64,000 nt of DNA, taken from Rhizobiaceae bacterium MnEN-MB40S. GTDB taxonomy: Bacteria > Pseudomonadota > Alphaproteobacteria > Rhizobiales > Rhizobiaceae. Position numbers and translations under genes: made by a program. The stretch covers positions 179,557-243,556 of the forward strand of contig BRLC01000017.1 in the NCBI GenBank assembly GCA_024343425.1. The letters run 5' to 3'. Below are positions 34,499 through 44,356 of the stretch, one piece after another (within the stretch, counting starts at the first letter, position 1; every line of letters begins with the position of its first letter). The notes beneath the pieces were generated by a model. It worked only from the letters and a program-made list of their open reading frames with translations. It ran no database searches and was not told where the DNA came from.

Positions 34499-35776
34499 CT
34501 AACCGCCCGCCTTCGAGACCGGAAGACGGACCACGCCGTCGATGCGGGAGTCTGCCGTGCGCTCCTCGCTGGCGAAGGGAATTCCCAGCGTGTTCCACAC
34601 TTCGGTCAGGGCGCTGACGAGATCGGCGATCAGCGCGTCGTCGTGGAACGGGCTTGGCGTGATGCGCAGGCGCTCTGTGCCGCGCGGCACGGTCGGGTAA
34701 TTGATCGGCTGGATGTAGATGCCGTGCACGTCCATCAGGCGGTCGGACGCCTTCTTGCAGAGTTCCGGATCGCCAACCAGAACCGGGACGATATGGGTGT
34801 CCGACGGCATGACCGGCAGTCCGGCGTCGCTCAGGGCGTCCTTTGTCTTGCGCGCCTGGAGCTGGTGCTGCGCGCGTTCGGTCTGCGAGGTCTTGAGGTG
34901 ACGGATGGAAGCAGTCGCAGCCGCCGCGATCGAAGGCGGCAGCGCTGTCGTGAAGATGAAGCCGGGCGCATAGGAGCGCACGGCGTCGATCAGCGCGCGG
35001 GAACCGGTGATGTAGCCGCCCAGCGCGCCGAACGCCTTGGCGAGCGTTCCTTCGATCACGTCGATGCGTTCCGCAAGGCCGTCGCGATCGGTGATGCCGC
35101 CGCCGCGCTGTCCGTACATGCCGACGGCGTGGACCTCGTCGATATAGGTCATGGCGTTGTATTTGTCCGCCAGATCGGCGATCGCCTCGATCGGCGCAAT
35201 GTCGCCGTCCATCGAGTATACGGATTCAAAGACAATCAGCTTGGCGCGAGACGGATCGGCGCTGGCCAGCAGGTCTTCCAGATGCTTGAGGTCATTGTGA
35301 CGGAAGATCTTCTTTTCCGCGCCGGAACGCTTGACGCCTTCGATCATCGAGGCGTGATTGAGTTCGTCCGACAGGATCAGGCAGTTCGGCAGAAGTCTTG
35401 CAATCGTCGAGATCGACGCCTCATTGGAAATAAAGCCGGAGGTGAAGACGAGCGCAGCTTCCTTGCCGTGCAGATCGGCCAGTTCGTGCTCAAGCTCGAC
35501 CAGCGGATGGTTCGTGCCGGAAATATTGCGCGTGCCGCCGGCTCCGGATCCCATTTTGCCGGCCGCATTGCACAGCGCTGAAATCACGTCGTCATGCTGA
35601 CCCATGCCGAGATAGTCGTTGGAGCACCACACGGTGACTTCGCGCATCGTGTCGCCGGAGCGGTGAATGGCGCGTGGAAACCTGCCTGCGATCCGTTCGA
35701 GATTCGCAAAGACGCGATAACGCTTTTCCGAGTGCAGCTGATCGACTGCGTTCTGGAAGATGCCGCGATAGTCCAT
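34499..35776 (-). CDS. hemA: 5-aminolevulinate synthase
   Basis: A 425-residue PLP enzyme that condenses glycine and succinyl-CoA, the first step of heme synthesis by the C4 (Shemin) route of alphaproteobacteria. Motifs: [35 protein letters not shown], and the PLP Lys in [13 protein letters not shown]. The length is about 20 residues longer than usual at the C-terminus. A perfect FNR/FixK box lies 136 bases upstream of the start, as expected where heme demand rises at low oxygen. Confidence 0.95.
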   Translation of the reverse strand: MDYRGIFQNAVDQLHSEKRYRVFANLERIAGRFPRAIHRSGDTMREVTVWCSNDYLGMGQHDDVISALCNAAGKMGSGAGGTRNISGTNHPLVELEHELADLHGKEAALVFTSGFISNEASISTIARLLPNCLILSDELNHASMIEGVKRSGAEKKIFRHNDLKHLEDLLASADPSRAKLIVFESVYSMDGDIAPIEAIADLADKYNAMTYIDEVHAVGMYGQRGGGITDRDGLAERIDVIEGTLAKAFGALGGYITGSRALIDAVRSYAPGFIFTTALPPSIAAAATASIRHLKTSQTERAQHQLQARKTKDALSDAGLPVMPSDTHIVPVLVGDPELCKKASDRLMDVHGIYIQPINYPTVPRGTERLRITPSPFHDDALIADLVSALTEVWNTLGIPFASEERTADSRIDGVVRLPVSKAGG

Positions 35777-36102
35777 TAACCAAAGTACTCCGGTTCGTTA
35801 CTGGGCCGGGTGTGATCGACCTGCCCCAGGCAGTTCCACAGCTTATACCGCGACCAAAAAGACCGCTAGCAGAAATTAGACTAAATCTAAACATGCAAAT
35901 ATGACGCAGCCTTGATCCTGATCAATCCCGCGCGTTTATCCCCATCGAAGGCCTGTCATTGGTGGCGGCGATTGGACGAAAGGCTATGATACTAAAGTCT
36001 TATAACCGAATGGCTTATTGCGGGTTCGTAACATTGCGTTAGCATCCGGGCAGTTCTGGTTGGGAGTCAGAACAGTCTTTCAGTGATATTCGGGAGGAAT
36101 AC
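35777..36102. other. divergent intergenic region of hemA and the ABC operon
   Basis: 326 bases with no credible gene. Besides the FNR/FixK site at 35912-35925, a good ribosome-binding site (GGGAGGAA) for the rightward binding-protein gene is present near 36091. A possible leftward -10 (TTAGAT on the minus strand, 35885-35890) fits an FNR-activated start. Confidence 0.5.
35912..35925 (-). promoter_or_regulatory. FNR/FixK-type binding site upstream of hemA
   Basis: TTGAT-CCTG-ATCAA, a perfect match to the TTGAT-N4-ATCAA consensus of FnrN/FixK regulators. If it is centred at -41.5, transcription starts near 35877 and a -10-like TTAGAT lies in the right place. Confidence 0.8.
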
Positions 36103-37446
36103 ATGTCCAAGATCGCATTGACACGCCGTAACCTGCTCAAGGCAGGCGCAGCATCGGGTGTCGCCCTGGCGGCGCCGATGAGCTTCGTGCGCGGCGCCTA
36201 CGCCGAAGAATTCTGCAACATGCCCACGGGCAGCACCGTGACGCTCGGGTTCAACGTTCCGCAGTCCGGCCCCTACGCCGACGAAGGCGCGGACGAACTG
36301 CGCGCTTACCAGCTGGCCGTCAAGCACCTGAACGGTGAAGGCGACGGCGGAATGCTCAACACGTTCTCGTCCAAGGCCCTCAAGGGCAACGGCATCCTGG
36401 GCAAGAAGGTCGAATATGTGACCGGCGACACCCAGACCAAGTCCGACGCCGCGCGCGCTTCGGCGAAACGCATGATCGAAAAAGACGGCGCCATCATGAT
36501 CACCGGCGGATCCTCCTCCGGCGTGGCTGTCGCCGTGCAGGGCCTGTGTCAGGAAAACGGCATCATTTTCATGGCCGGTCTGACCCACTCCAACGACACC
36601 ACCGGCAAGGACAAGAAGCGTTTCGGTTTCCGTCACTTCTTCAACGCCTACATGTCCGGTCAGGCGCTTGGTCCGATTCTCGCCGAAGAACTCGGCAAGG
36701 ACCGCACCGCCTACCATCTGACGGCCGACTACAACTGGGGCTGGACCCAGGAAGAGTCGATCAAGAACGCGACCGAAAACCTCGGCTGGAAGACGGCAAG
36801 CGCGGTTCGCACGCCGCTCGGCGCCGGCGACTTCTCGCAGTATCTCACGCCGGTTCTTAATTCAGGCGCAGATGTTCTGATCCTGAACCACTACGGCAAG
36901 GACATGGTCAACTCGCTGACCCAGGCCGTCCAGTTCGGCATGCGCGACAAGCAGGTCAACGGCAAGAACTTCGAAATCGTCGTTCCGCTGTTCTCCCGCC
37001 TGATGGCGCAGGGCGCCGGCGATAACATCAAGGGCATCCTCGGCACGACCAACTGGAACTGGTCGCTGCAGGACGACGCCTCGCAGGCTTTCGTCAAGTC
37101 ATTCGGCCAGGAATACGGCTTCCCGCCGTCCCAGGCAGCGCAAACCTGCTACGTCCAGGCTCTGCTTTACGCCGACGCTTGCGAACGCGCCGGCGCCTTC
37201 ACGCCGCCCCAGGTCATCGAAGCGCTGGAAGGCTTCGAATTCGACGGCATGGGCAACGGTCCGACGCTCTATCGCGCCGCCGACCATCAGTGCTTCAAGG
37301 AAGTGCTCGTCGTGAGAGGCAACCAGAATCCGACGTCGCAGTTCGACCTGCTCGACGTAGTGAAGATCGTTCCGCGCGACCAGGTTACCTACGATCCGTC
37401 GATCTTCGGCGGTGAGCTTGGCCCGTCAGACGTCAAGAAGTGCTAA
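36103..37446 (+). CDS. branched-chain-type ABC transporter substrate-binding protein
   Basis: A 447-residue periplasmic binding protein of the LivJ/UrtA (Peripla_BP_6) fold. The twin-arginine signal is TRRNLLKAGAASG and the cut lies near AYAEEF, so it is exported folded by Tat. The mature part opens with TLGFNVPQSGPYADEG and continues with MIEKDGAIMITGGSSSGVA. It is followed by two permeases and two ATPases of the HAAT family. The ligand is uncertain: an amino acid, an amide or urea-like compound. A GC hairpin (37473-37498) after the stop may let this gene be expressed at higher level than the rest. Confidence 0.85.
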   Translation: MSKIALTRRNLLKAGAASGVALAAPMSFVRGAYAEEFCNMPTGSTVTLGFNVPQSGPYADEGADELRAYQLAVKHLNGEGDGGMLNTFSSKALKGNGILGKKVEYVTGDTQTKSDAARASAKRMIEKDGAIMITGGSSSGVAVAVQGLCQENGIIFMAGLTHSNDTTGKDKKRFGFRHFFNAYMSGQALGPILAEELGKDRTAYHLTADYNWGWTQEESIKNATENLGWKTASAVRTPLGAGDFSQYLTPVLNSGADVLILNHYGKDMVNSLTQAVQFGMRDKQVNGKNFEIVVPLFSRLMAQGAGDNIKGILGTTNWNWSLQDDASQAFVKSFGQEYGFPPSQAAQTCYVQALLYADACERAGAFTPPQVIEALEGFEFDGMGNGPTLYRAADHQCFKEVLVVRGNQNPTSQFDLLDVVKIVPRDQVTYDPSIFGGELGPSDVKKC

Positions 37447-37472
37447 GGCGCTGAACCGCGGACTATGAAAAC

Positions 37473-37498
37473 GGACCGGCCGCAAGGTCGGCCGGTCC
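37473..37498 (+). terminator. intercistronic hairpin after the binding-protein gene
   Basis: GGACCGGCC, 8-base loop, GGCCGGTCC: a perfect 9-bp stem without a T run, located between the binding-protein and permease genes. It is more likely an mRNA-stabilising or partial termination element than a full terminator. Confidence 0.5.
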
Positions 37499-37543
37499 AA
37501 TTGGCGATAATTCGCCCTGGGGACGTAAGCACAGGCTTTCGAG

Positions 37544-38569
37544 ATGGACGCATTATTACTTCAATTCCTCAACGGTCTTGACAAGGGCGGAGCCTACGCG
37601 CTGATCGCCCTTGGATTGACCCTAGTCTTCGGAACGCTGGGCGTGGTGAATTTCGCCCATGGCGCCCTTTTCATGCTGGGCGCGTTCTGCGCCGTGACGT
37701 TCAACAAGCTTCTGACTCTCGAACAGGTCGTTCTCGACCCCGAACAGAAAACCGCCTGGGGAACGCCGCTCGAAATACGCACGCCTTACGTCGAGGCCTG
37801 GCTCGGCGATTTCGGGGTCTTTCTGGTCAATTATTCTGTTCCCGTATCCATCATCATCGCGATACCGGTCATGCTGCTGATCGGCGTCGTCATGGAGCGC
37901 GGCCTGATCAAATATTTCTACAAGCGGCCGCACGCCGACCAGATCCTCGTGACGTTCGGCCTCGCCATCGTCATCCAGGAAATCATCAAGCACTATTTCG
38001 GCGCCAACCCGATCCCGCAATCCGCTCCGGAAATCGTCGCCGGCAGCGCCAATATCGGCGCCTGGCTGGGGCTGGAGGGAAACATCGTCTATCCCTGGTG
38101 GCGTCTGGTTTATTTCGGATTTTCCGTCGTCGTCATCGGCGCCGTCTTCGCCTTCCTGCAGTTCACGACCTACGGCATGGTCGTGCGGGCGGGCATGCGC
38201 GACAGTGAGACGGTGGGGTTGCTGGGCATAAACATCCAGAAACGCTTCACAGTGGTTTTCGGGATCGCCGCAGTCGTGGCGGGGCTCGCCGGAGTGATGT
38301 ACACGCCGATTCTGCCGCCAGACTATCATATGGGGATGGATTTTCTCGTTCTCTCCTTCGTCGTGGTTGTCGTCGGCGGCATGGGTTCGCTTCCGGGCGC
38401 AGTTCTGGCCGGCTTCCTTCTGGGAATCCTGCAGTCCTTCGCTTCCATGAACGAGGTCAAGAACATCTTTCCCGGCATCGACCAGATCATCATCTATCTC
38501 GTCGCCGTGATCATTCTGCTGACCATGCCGCGCGGCCTGATGGGGCGCGAAGGCGTGATGGAGGAATAG
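37544..38569 (+). CDS. livH: branched-chain amino acid-type ABC transporter permease (LivH)
   Basis: A 341-residue inner-membrane permease. The N-terminus (LNGLDKGGAYALIALGLTLVFG, split) and VNFAHGALFMLGAF are LivH hallmarks. A loop of about 40 residues after residue 50 (QVVLDPEQKTAWGTP) is longer than usual. The C-terminal half holds the coupling motif (VVVVVGGMGSLPGAVLAGF). Stop and next start are three bases apart. It forms the membrane channel together with the LivM-like protein. Confidence 0.9.
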   Translation: MDALLLQFLNGLDKGGAYALIALGLTLVFGTLGVVNFAHGALFMLGAFCAVTFNKLLTLEQVVLDPEQKTAWGTPLEIRTPYVEAWLGDFGVFLVNYSVPVSIIIAIPVMLLIGVVMERGLIKYFYKRPHADQILVTFGLAIVIQEIIKHYFGANPIPQSAPEIVAGSANIGAWLGLEGNIVYPWWRLVYFGFSVVVIGAVFAFLQFTTYGMVVRAGMRDSETVGLLGINIQKRFTVVFGIAAVVAGLAGVMYTPILPPDYHMGMDFLVLSFVVVVVGGMGSLPGAVLAGFLLGILQSFASMNEVKNIFPGIDQIIIYLVAVIILLTMPRGLMGREGVMEE

Positions 38570-38572
38570 ACC

Positions 38573-39718
38573 ATGACCAAGCTGTTAGAAAGAGAACCCA
38601 TCGCGCTTCTGGTCTTTTCGGCCGTCATCCTCACGATGCCGATCTGGCTTGCGCCACTCGGCGCAAACTACCCGGACCTGCTGCAGAAATTCGCGATTTA
38701 CGGCATTTTCGCCATGGGTTTCAATATCCTGTTCGGTCTTACCGGATATCTGTCCTTCGGGCACGCGGCGTTTCTCGGCGTCGGCTCCTACGCAGCCGTC
38801 TGGTCGTTCAAGCTCTTCACCATGAATGTGCTGCCCGCGATCGCCTTCGGTGTCCTCTTTTCTGGTATATTTGCGTTCCTGATCGGTTATGTCAGCCTTC
38901 GGCGTTCGGGCATCTACTTCTCGATCCTGACGCTGGCCTTCGCGCAGATGTGCTACAATCTGGCCTACTCGGTGTTGACGCCGATCACCAACGGCGAAAC
39001 CGGTCTGCAACTGACCCTGCAGGATCCGCGGATCATCGACCGCATGTTCGCGCCGGCCGGCGCCGGTCTGCCGTCGACCAATTTCTTCGGGATCCTGATG
39101 AGCGGCTACTCCGGCTTCTATTTCTGCGCCGTGGTCCTGATCATCTGCTTCTTCATCAGCCGGCGCATCTTCAAGTCGCCCTTCGGACTGACCCTGCTCG
39201 GCATCAAGTCGAACCAGAACCGTATGGGCTACACCGGATACAACACGCGGCCCTATACGCAGACGGCGTTCGTCATATCCGGCATGTTCGCCGGGCTCGC
39301 CGGTTCGCTTCTGGCGGTGACCGATCCACTGGCGGGCGCCGAGCGCATGCAGTGGACGGCCTCCGGCGAGGTCGTTCTAATGACGATCCTTGGCGGCGTC
39401 GGCACGCTGATAGGTCCGATGCTGGGCGCCTGGCTGATCAAGTATTTCGAAAACATCTTTTCCGCCTTTAACGAAGCCACGCTCGAGCAGACCTTTTCCT
39501 TCCTCCCCGAGCCGTTGGCGCATGCGGCCGTCGCCATTTCCGGCCTCTTCGTCGGCGAAGGCTGGCACCTCACGCTTGGCGTGCTCTTTATGCTGATCGT
39601 CATCTTCCTGCCGGGCGGCATCATGGAAGGCTGGCGCAGGCTGGTGCGCTGGATTGGCGGGGGCGGCGGCGGCAAAGCCAAAACCGACAGCGCCGCCGTG
39701 GCGCAACCGGCGGAATAG
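38573..39718 (+). CDS. livM: branched-chain amino acid-type ABC transporter permease (LivM)
   Basis: A 381-residue inner-membrane permease paired with LivH. The motif [21 protein letters not shown] is the LivM signature, and [19 protein letters not shown] is the cytoplasmic coupling loop. A 40-residue segment ([13 protein letters not shown] to LPSTNFFG) is exposed on the periplasmic side. The C-terminal tail is Gly/Lys rich ([11 protein letters not shown]). The ATPase gene begins 12 bases after the stop. Confidence 0.9.
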   Translation: MTKLLEREPIALLVFSAVILTMPIWLAPLGANYPDLLQKFAIYGIFAMGFNILFGLTGYLSFGHAAFLGVGSYAAVWSFKLFTMNVLPAIAFGVLFSGIFAFLIGYVSLRRSGIYFSILTLAFAQMCYNLAYSVLTPITNGETGLQLTLQDPRIIDRMFAPAGAGLPSTNFFGILMSGYSGFYFCAVVLIICFFISRRIFKSPFGLTLLGIKSNQNRMGYTGYNTRPYTQTAFVISGMFAGLAGSLLAVTDPLAGAERMQWTASGEVVLMTILGGVGTLIGPMLGAWLIKYFENIFSAFNEATLEQTFSFLPEPLAHAAVAISGLFVGEGWHLTLGVLFMLIVIFLPGGIMEGWRRLVRWIGGGGGGKAKTDSAAVAQPAE

Positions 39719-39730
39719 GGAGATATCGTC

Positions 39731-40492
39731 ATGGTCGCCAATGCAGTTCTCCACGTCGCCGACGTCCACAAGAATTTCGGTGGTCTGCGCGCGCTCAGCG
39801 ATGTCGATCTGCGGGTCGACGAGGGCGAGATCCACGCCATCATTGGGCCGAACGGCGCCGGCAAGTCGACCCTGCTGAACGTCTGCGTCGGGCGCATCAA
39901 GCCTGACAAGGGACATGTGGTCTTCGACGGCGAGGTTCTCGACAGCCATACGCCCTACGAGATCAACCAGCTCGGCGTTTCTCGCGTGTTCCAGACGCCG
40001 GAGATCTTTCCCGACCTGTCGCTGCTCGACAATGTCATGATCCCGGCCTTTGCAAGCCGCGACGGCGCTTTCAAGCTGCGTCCCTTCAGAAAGCTTCGTC
40101 TCGAGGGAGACGTTCGCGCCGAGGCGGAGAAGAACCTGGAAGATGTCGGCCTCGCCGCGTTGAAGGACACGGAAGCCGGATCGTTGTCGCGCGGCGACAA
40201 ACGCCGGCTGGAACTGGCCATGTGTCTGATCCAGAAGCCGAAGCTACTGCTGCTGGACGAGCCGACGGCCGGCATGTCGCGGCATGACACCAATCGGACG
40301 GTCGATCTTCTGAAGACGATCAAGCAGCGCGGCATGACCAAGGTCATCATCGAGCACGACATGCATGTGGTGTTCTCGCTCGCCGACCGGATTTCAGTGC
40401 TTGCGCAGGGCCGGATCATCGCTTCCGGCAAGCCGGAGGAGATAAAGGGCAACCCGGTCGTGCAGGAAGCCTATCTGGGCGGGGCGCATTGA
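39731..40492 (+). CDS. livG: branched-chain amino acid-type ABC transporter ATPase (LivG)
   Basis: A 253-residue ATPase. Walker A is GPNGAGKST, Walker B LLLLDEPTAGMS, and the H-loop is in VIIEHDMHVV. The signature motif is LSRGDKRRLELA instead of LSGGQ, a variant found in this LivG branch. It powers the LivHM pair together with the following ATPase. An alternative ATG is 39722-39733 from the upstream stop; the chosen start gives MVANAVLHVADVHKNFGG. Confidence 0.9.
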   Translation: MVANAVLHVADVHKNFGGLRALSDVDLRVDEGEIHAIIGPNGAGKSTLLNVCVGRIKPDKGHVVFDGEVLDSHTPYEINQLGVSRVFQTPEIFPDLSLLDNVMIPAFASRDGAFKLRPFRKLRLEGDVRAEAEKNLEDVGLAALKDTEAGSLSRGDKRRLELAMCLIQKPKLLLLDEPTAGMSRHDTNRTVDLLKTIKQRGMTKVIIEHDMHVVFSLADRISVLAQGRIIASGKPEEIKGNPVVQEAYLGGAH

Positions 40493-40493
40493 C

Positions 40494-41267
40494 ATGCTTA
40501 CGAGAACAGATACCAATGAAATGCAGTTCCAGGGGACGGATGTTTCAATGTCGGAAACCGGCCAGTCTTTTTTCAGTGTCAGGGACATACATTCCTACTA
40601 CGGCGAATCCTACATCGTTCAGGGCATTTCGCTTGAACTGAACGAGGGCGAGATTCTCGCCTTGCTTGGCCGCAACGGCGCCGGAAAAACCTCGACATTG
40701 CGCACCATCGCCAGGGTTGACGACCCGGCCCTGCAGCGCGGCGAAATCTATCTCAACGGCGAAAGCCTGCACGACAAGAAGGCCTGGCAGGCGGCCCAGC
40801 TCGGCATCCAGCTCGTTCCCGAGGACAGACGCATCATTGGCGGCCTGACGGTCGAGGAGAATCTGGTCCTGTCGCAGGTCGCAGAGCCAAAAGGCTGGGA
40901 GCTCGAACGCATATACGAGCATTTCCCGCGGCTGGCCGAAAGGCGCACGCAGATCGGCACCACCCTGTCCGGCGGCGAACAGCAGATGCTTGCCGTCGCC
41001 CGCGCGCTGGCCCGCGAAGTCAAGCTGCTTCTTCTCGATGAACCGTATGAAGGTCTGGCTCCGGTCATTGTTCAGGAGATCGAATCCATCGTGCGGCAGA
41101 TCAAGGAACTGGGCATCACGACCATCATCGTCGAACAGAACGCGGTTGCGGCCCTCAAGCTCGCCGACAAGGCGGTGATCGTCGACATGGGAGAAGTGGT
41201 CTTTTCCGGCAGCGCGCGCGAGGTCCTCGACAATGAGGAGCTGCGCAACGAATATCTGGCGATCTGA
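40494..41267 (+). CDS. livF: branched-chain amino acid-type ABC transporter ATPase (LivF)
   Basis: A 257-residue ATPase. Walker A GRNGAGKTS, signature TLSGGEQQMLAVARAL, Walker B LLLLDEPYEGLAP. The ATG at 40494 follows the LivG stop by one base. A second in-frame ATG at 40548 (MSETGQSFFSVRDI) fits homologues about as well and may be the true start, which would make a 239-residue protein. It completes the five-gene transporter that began at 36103. Confidence 0.9.
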   Translation: MLTRTDTNEMQFQGTDVSMSETGQSFFSVRDIHSYYGESYIVQGISLELNEGEILALLGRNGAGKTSTLRTIARVDDPALQRGEIYLNGESLHDKKAWQAAQLGIQLVPEDRRIIGGLTVEENLVLSQVAEPKGWELERIYEHFPRLAERRTQIGTTLSGGEQQMLAVARALAREVKLLLLDEPYEGLAPVIVQEIESIVRQIKELGITTIIVEQNAVAALKLADKAVIVDMGEVVFSGSAREVLDNEELRNEYLAI

Positions 41268-41547
41268 GGCAGTCAGACCCGCTTTCCGGTTTCCATTTTT
41301 GCGCTGCTGTTGCTGCGAACATATCACCTCCCGCGCGTCCCGCGCCCGGAGTTGCATGTCCCGCTCTCAATCTCCAACAAGGGTAGAGCGCGCAAATATG
41401 GCGCCGATGCCGTTAAACGAAAATATCGTCCTGGTTTGCCGGCTGACGTTCCTGTGCTAGCCTGCCGGCGAAGATCGGGGGCGGCTTCCGGATATTTATC
41501 AGATAGTTAGCTTCGCCGGTTACGATGCGGACAGAAAAGGAAAACCC

Positions 41548-43287
41548 ATGCGCCTCACACGCAGAACCCTCATGAACGGCGTTGCGAGCCTGTCGGGTGC
41601 TTCAGCGCTCGGCCTCCTGCCGGCGATGGCGTCCGAATGGCCGGAGCCGGACGCCTGGGACGCGCTTTCCAGGGAGGTCGGTGGCCGGCTGCTGCCGGTT
41701 CCGTCGCCGTTCGAAGCCTGCGCGATCGACCCCGCTGGCGAAGACTGTTCGACAATGCTCGCAAATTTGAAGAACCCGTTTTTCGCCCAGCGTCACGCCG
41801 GCGCCACCCAGACGAACGGATGGCTCGATGCATGGAAAACGATCGTCAGTCCCTATGCAGTGGCCGCAAACTCGGCGAAGGACATCGCAGCTGCGGTCAA
41901 CTTCGCCCGTGAAACCGGCGTCAAGCTTGTCGTCAAAGGCGCCGGGCACGATTATCTCGGCCGCAACTGCGCGCCCGATTCCCTGCTCGTCTGGACCGTG
42001 AACATGCGGGACGTGTCATTCATCAAGAGCTTCAGACCGGATGGCGCGCCGAAGGGCGTCAAGGCGCTTCCGGCGATCAGCGCCGGAGCCGGCGCGCTCT
42101 GGATCGACGTTTACCAGGCGGCAAGCGCCAATGGCCGCTATGTTCAGGGCGGCGGCTGCACCAGCGTCGGCGCCGCCGGAGGCTTCGTCCAGGGCGGTGG
42201 ATACGGCAGTTTCTCCAAACGGTTCGGATCAGGCGCCGGCGGCGTGCTGCAATATGAGGTCGTGACCGCGGACGGTGAAATACTGACAGCGAACGCCTAC
42301 CAGAACGAGGATCTGTTCTGGGCCCTGCGCGGCGGAGGCGGCTCGACCTTCGGCGTCGTCACGAAGGTGTTCTACCGCACCCATGACATGCCTGAAACCA
42401 TGGGCCTCGTGCAAGGCAGTCTGAAGGCTGACGGAGACCTTGCCTTTCACCAGCTCTTGAAGATGCTGTTCGACTTCTTTCCCGATCATCTGAACAACCC
42501 ACACTGGGGCGAGCAGATCAGGGTTAATCCGGACAACTCCGTTGACATCTTCATGACGTGGCTCGATATGACCGTCGAGGAGGCGCAGGCCGTCTGGCGC
42601 CCGCTTCTGGACAAACTCGGGAACCACCCGGACGTCTTCAAAAGCGAAATGGCGTATCAGAGCCACCCCTTCAAGGATCTGTGGAGTGTAGACTACTGGA
42701 AGGAAACGGACCCGGATTTCATTGTTATCGACGAGCTGCCGGGCGCAGTGCCCGATCATTTCTGGTGGAGATCGAACAGCGGAGAAGCCGCCGCTTTCAT
42801 CGATGCCTACCAGTCGCGCTGGATCCCGCTGAAGCTGTTCGAGAATCCAAGCAAACTCGCAACGCTGTTTCTGCAGGCGTCTCGCTTCGCTAGCCTGAGC
42901 CTGCATGTCAACAAGGGACTGGCCGGCGTTCCGGCGGACGTGATGGAGCGCGAGCGGGAAACGGCCATACATCCGGCCGCGCTCGAAGCCGGCGCCCTTG
43001 TCATTTCCGCCACGCGCCAATCCGGGCGCTATCCGGGCATGCCGGACCACGAACCCGACATCGACGGCGGGCGCGAGAAGGCCCGCCACATATCAGCCGC
43101 GATGGAATTGCTGCGCGAGGCGACGCCGGGCGGCGGCGCGTATCTCAACGAATGCGATTATTTCGAAGCGGACTGGAAACAGGCGCTATACGGACCGCAT
43201 TACGGCCGTCTGCTTGCGATCAAGCGCAAATACGATCCTGGAAACCTGTTTCGCGTGCATCACGGCGTCGGCAGCGATCAGCTCTGA
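41548..43287 (+). CDS. Tat-exported FAD-linked oxidase (BBE/PCMH type)
   Basis: A 579-residue oxidoreductase of the berberine-bridge/vanillyl-alcohol-oxidase class. A twin-arginine signal (LTRRTLMNGVASLSG) suggests export with the FAD already bound. The FAD domain shows VKGAGHDYLGRN and GAAGGFVQGGGYGSFSKRFG, and the C-terminal BBE segment is YGPHYGRLLAIKRKYDPGNLFRVHHG (split). GHDYLG is where a covalent FAD-His bond would form in this family. The substrate could be a sugar, alcohol or aromatic compound. No cofactor partner or transporter gene is close; 280 bases upstream hold no gene. Confidence 0.85.
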   Translation: MRLTRRTLMNGVASLSGASALGLLPAMASEWPEPDAWDALSREVGGRLLPVPSPFEACAIDPAGEDCSTMLANLKNPFFAQRHAGATQTNGWLDAWKTIVSPYAVAANSAKDIAAAVNFARETGVKLVVKGAGHDYLGRNCAPDSLLVWTVNMRDVSFIKSFRPDGAPKGVKALPAISAGAGALWIDVYQAASANGRYVQGGGCTSVGAAGGFVQGGGYGSFSKRFGSGAGGVLQYEVVTADGEILTANAYQNEDLFWALRGGGGSTFGVVTKVFYRTHDMPETMGLVQGSLKADGDLAFHQLLKMLFDFFPDHLNNPHWGEQIRVNPDNSVDIFMTWLDMTVEEAQAVWRPLLDKLGNHPDVFKSEMAYQSHPFKDLWSVDYWKETDPDFIVIDELPGAVPDHFWWRSNSGEAAAFIDAYQSRWIPLKLFENPSKLATLFLQASRFASLSLHVNKGLAGVPADVMERERETAIHPAALEAGALVISATRQSGRYPGMPDHEPDIDGGREKARHISAAMELLREATPGGGAYLNECDYFEADWKQALYGPHYGRLLAIKRKYDPGNLFRVHHGVGSDQL

Positions 43288-43300
43288 GATCCGCAACGCA

Positions 43301-44353
43301 TCACCCTGATCCGGCGATGCCCTTGCGGTTGTCCAGAAGGCGCCACACCGGCTGGTCCGGAAGGCCGGATATGGATTGGACGCCCATATTCTCCAGTTCG
43401 AACTGCTCGCTGAGGGCGCGCGCCATTTCGTCCTGGACGCTGATCTGCATCGGCTCGGAAAAACACTGAAGCCTGGTGGCGTGATTCACCGCCGGGCCGA
43501 AAATATCGTAGACATATTTCTGTATGCCGACGACGGAACCGACCACGGAGCCGACGCCGAGCCCGATGCGGCATTGCCACTGATGCGGATGGCTGGCGTT
43601 GCGCCGTTCCAGATAGCGAATGAAGCGGATCGCGGCGTTCGCCGCCGCCCGCGCATGGTCCGGCGTCGGATCGGGCAGGCCGGCGACGGTGATATAGGCG
43701 TCTCCGATCGTCTTGATGCGTTCGCAGCCGAACTGCTCGCCGATCCGGTCGAAGGAACTGTAGATGTCGTTCAACTCGGTCACGGTAACGCTGGGGTCGA
43801 GCGCGGTCACGGTTTCCGAAAAGCCGACGAAATCCAGCATCAATACCGAAACGGGTTCGTATAGCTGCGGCGTGACGACCCCGAATGTCTTGTATTCCTC
43901 GTAGACGGAGCGCGGCATCAGGTTGAGCAGCAGTTTCTCCACCTGCTCCTTCTCGCGCTTGATCTCGCGGGTATTGCGCTCGACCATCATCGAATAGGAA
44001 TCGATCATCGATTCCAGTTCCCGTATGCGGGTGATGTTCTGGCACACGAGCACGGCGATTTCCGGTTCGCGTTCCTCGGTCGCGGTGAAGTCCAGCGCAA
44101 TCACCATGGTGCGCCGCTTCTTCTTGAACTTGACCTCGGTCGTGTAGCGGCCCGTCTCGTTCAGGCTCTTGTTCAGTTCCGCGACGTCGAAATCGGTGAA
44201 TATGTCCTGCAATGTCGCCGGGCCGTTCGGATTGCCGAACCATTCCTCGAAGGTGTCGTTGTGGAAATGAAACTGCAGGGTTTTCCTGCCGAGCAGGGCG
44301 ACGCCGACCCCGATGGCGCGCAAAAGCTGTTCATTGATGGCTTCGATCGACAT
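43301..44353 (-). CDS. adenylate cyclase, class III, with N-terminal PAS-like domain
   Basis: A 350-residue cytoplasmic protein. Residues 1-125 look like a PAS or heme/flavin sensor fold (GVGVALLGRKTLQFHFHNDTFEEWFG, split), followed by a coiled-coil signalling helix (ERNTREIKREKEQVEKLL). The catalytic domain has both metal Asp (SVLMLDFVGFSETV; with a second in FGCERIKTIGDAY), the substrate Lys in ERIKTIGD, and DIFGPAVNHATRLQ with transition-state Asn and Arg. The Lys and Asp pair favours ATP over GTP. The hemoglobin gene ends three bases upstream, so the two are surely cotranscribed. Confidence 0.88.
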   Translation of the reverse strand: MSIEAINEQLLRAIGVGVALLGRKTLQFHFHNDTFEEWFGNPNGPATLQDIFTDFDVAELNKSLNETGRYTTEVKFKKKRRTMVIALDFTATEEREPEIAVLVCQNITRIRELESMIDSYSMMVERNTREIKREKEQVEKLLLNLMPRSVYEEYKTFGVVTPQLYEPVSVLMLDFVGFSETVTALDPSVTVTELNDIYSSFDRIGEQFGCERIKTIGDAYITVAGLPDPTPDHARAAANAAIRFIRYLERRNASHPHQWQCRIGLGVGSVVGSVVGIQKYVYDIFGPAVNHATRLQCFSEPMQISVQDEMARALSEQFELENMGVQSISGLPDQPVWRLLDNRKGIAGSG

Positions 44354-44356
44354 TGA

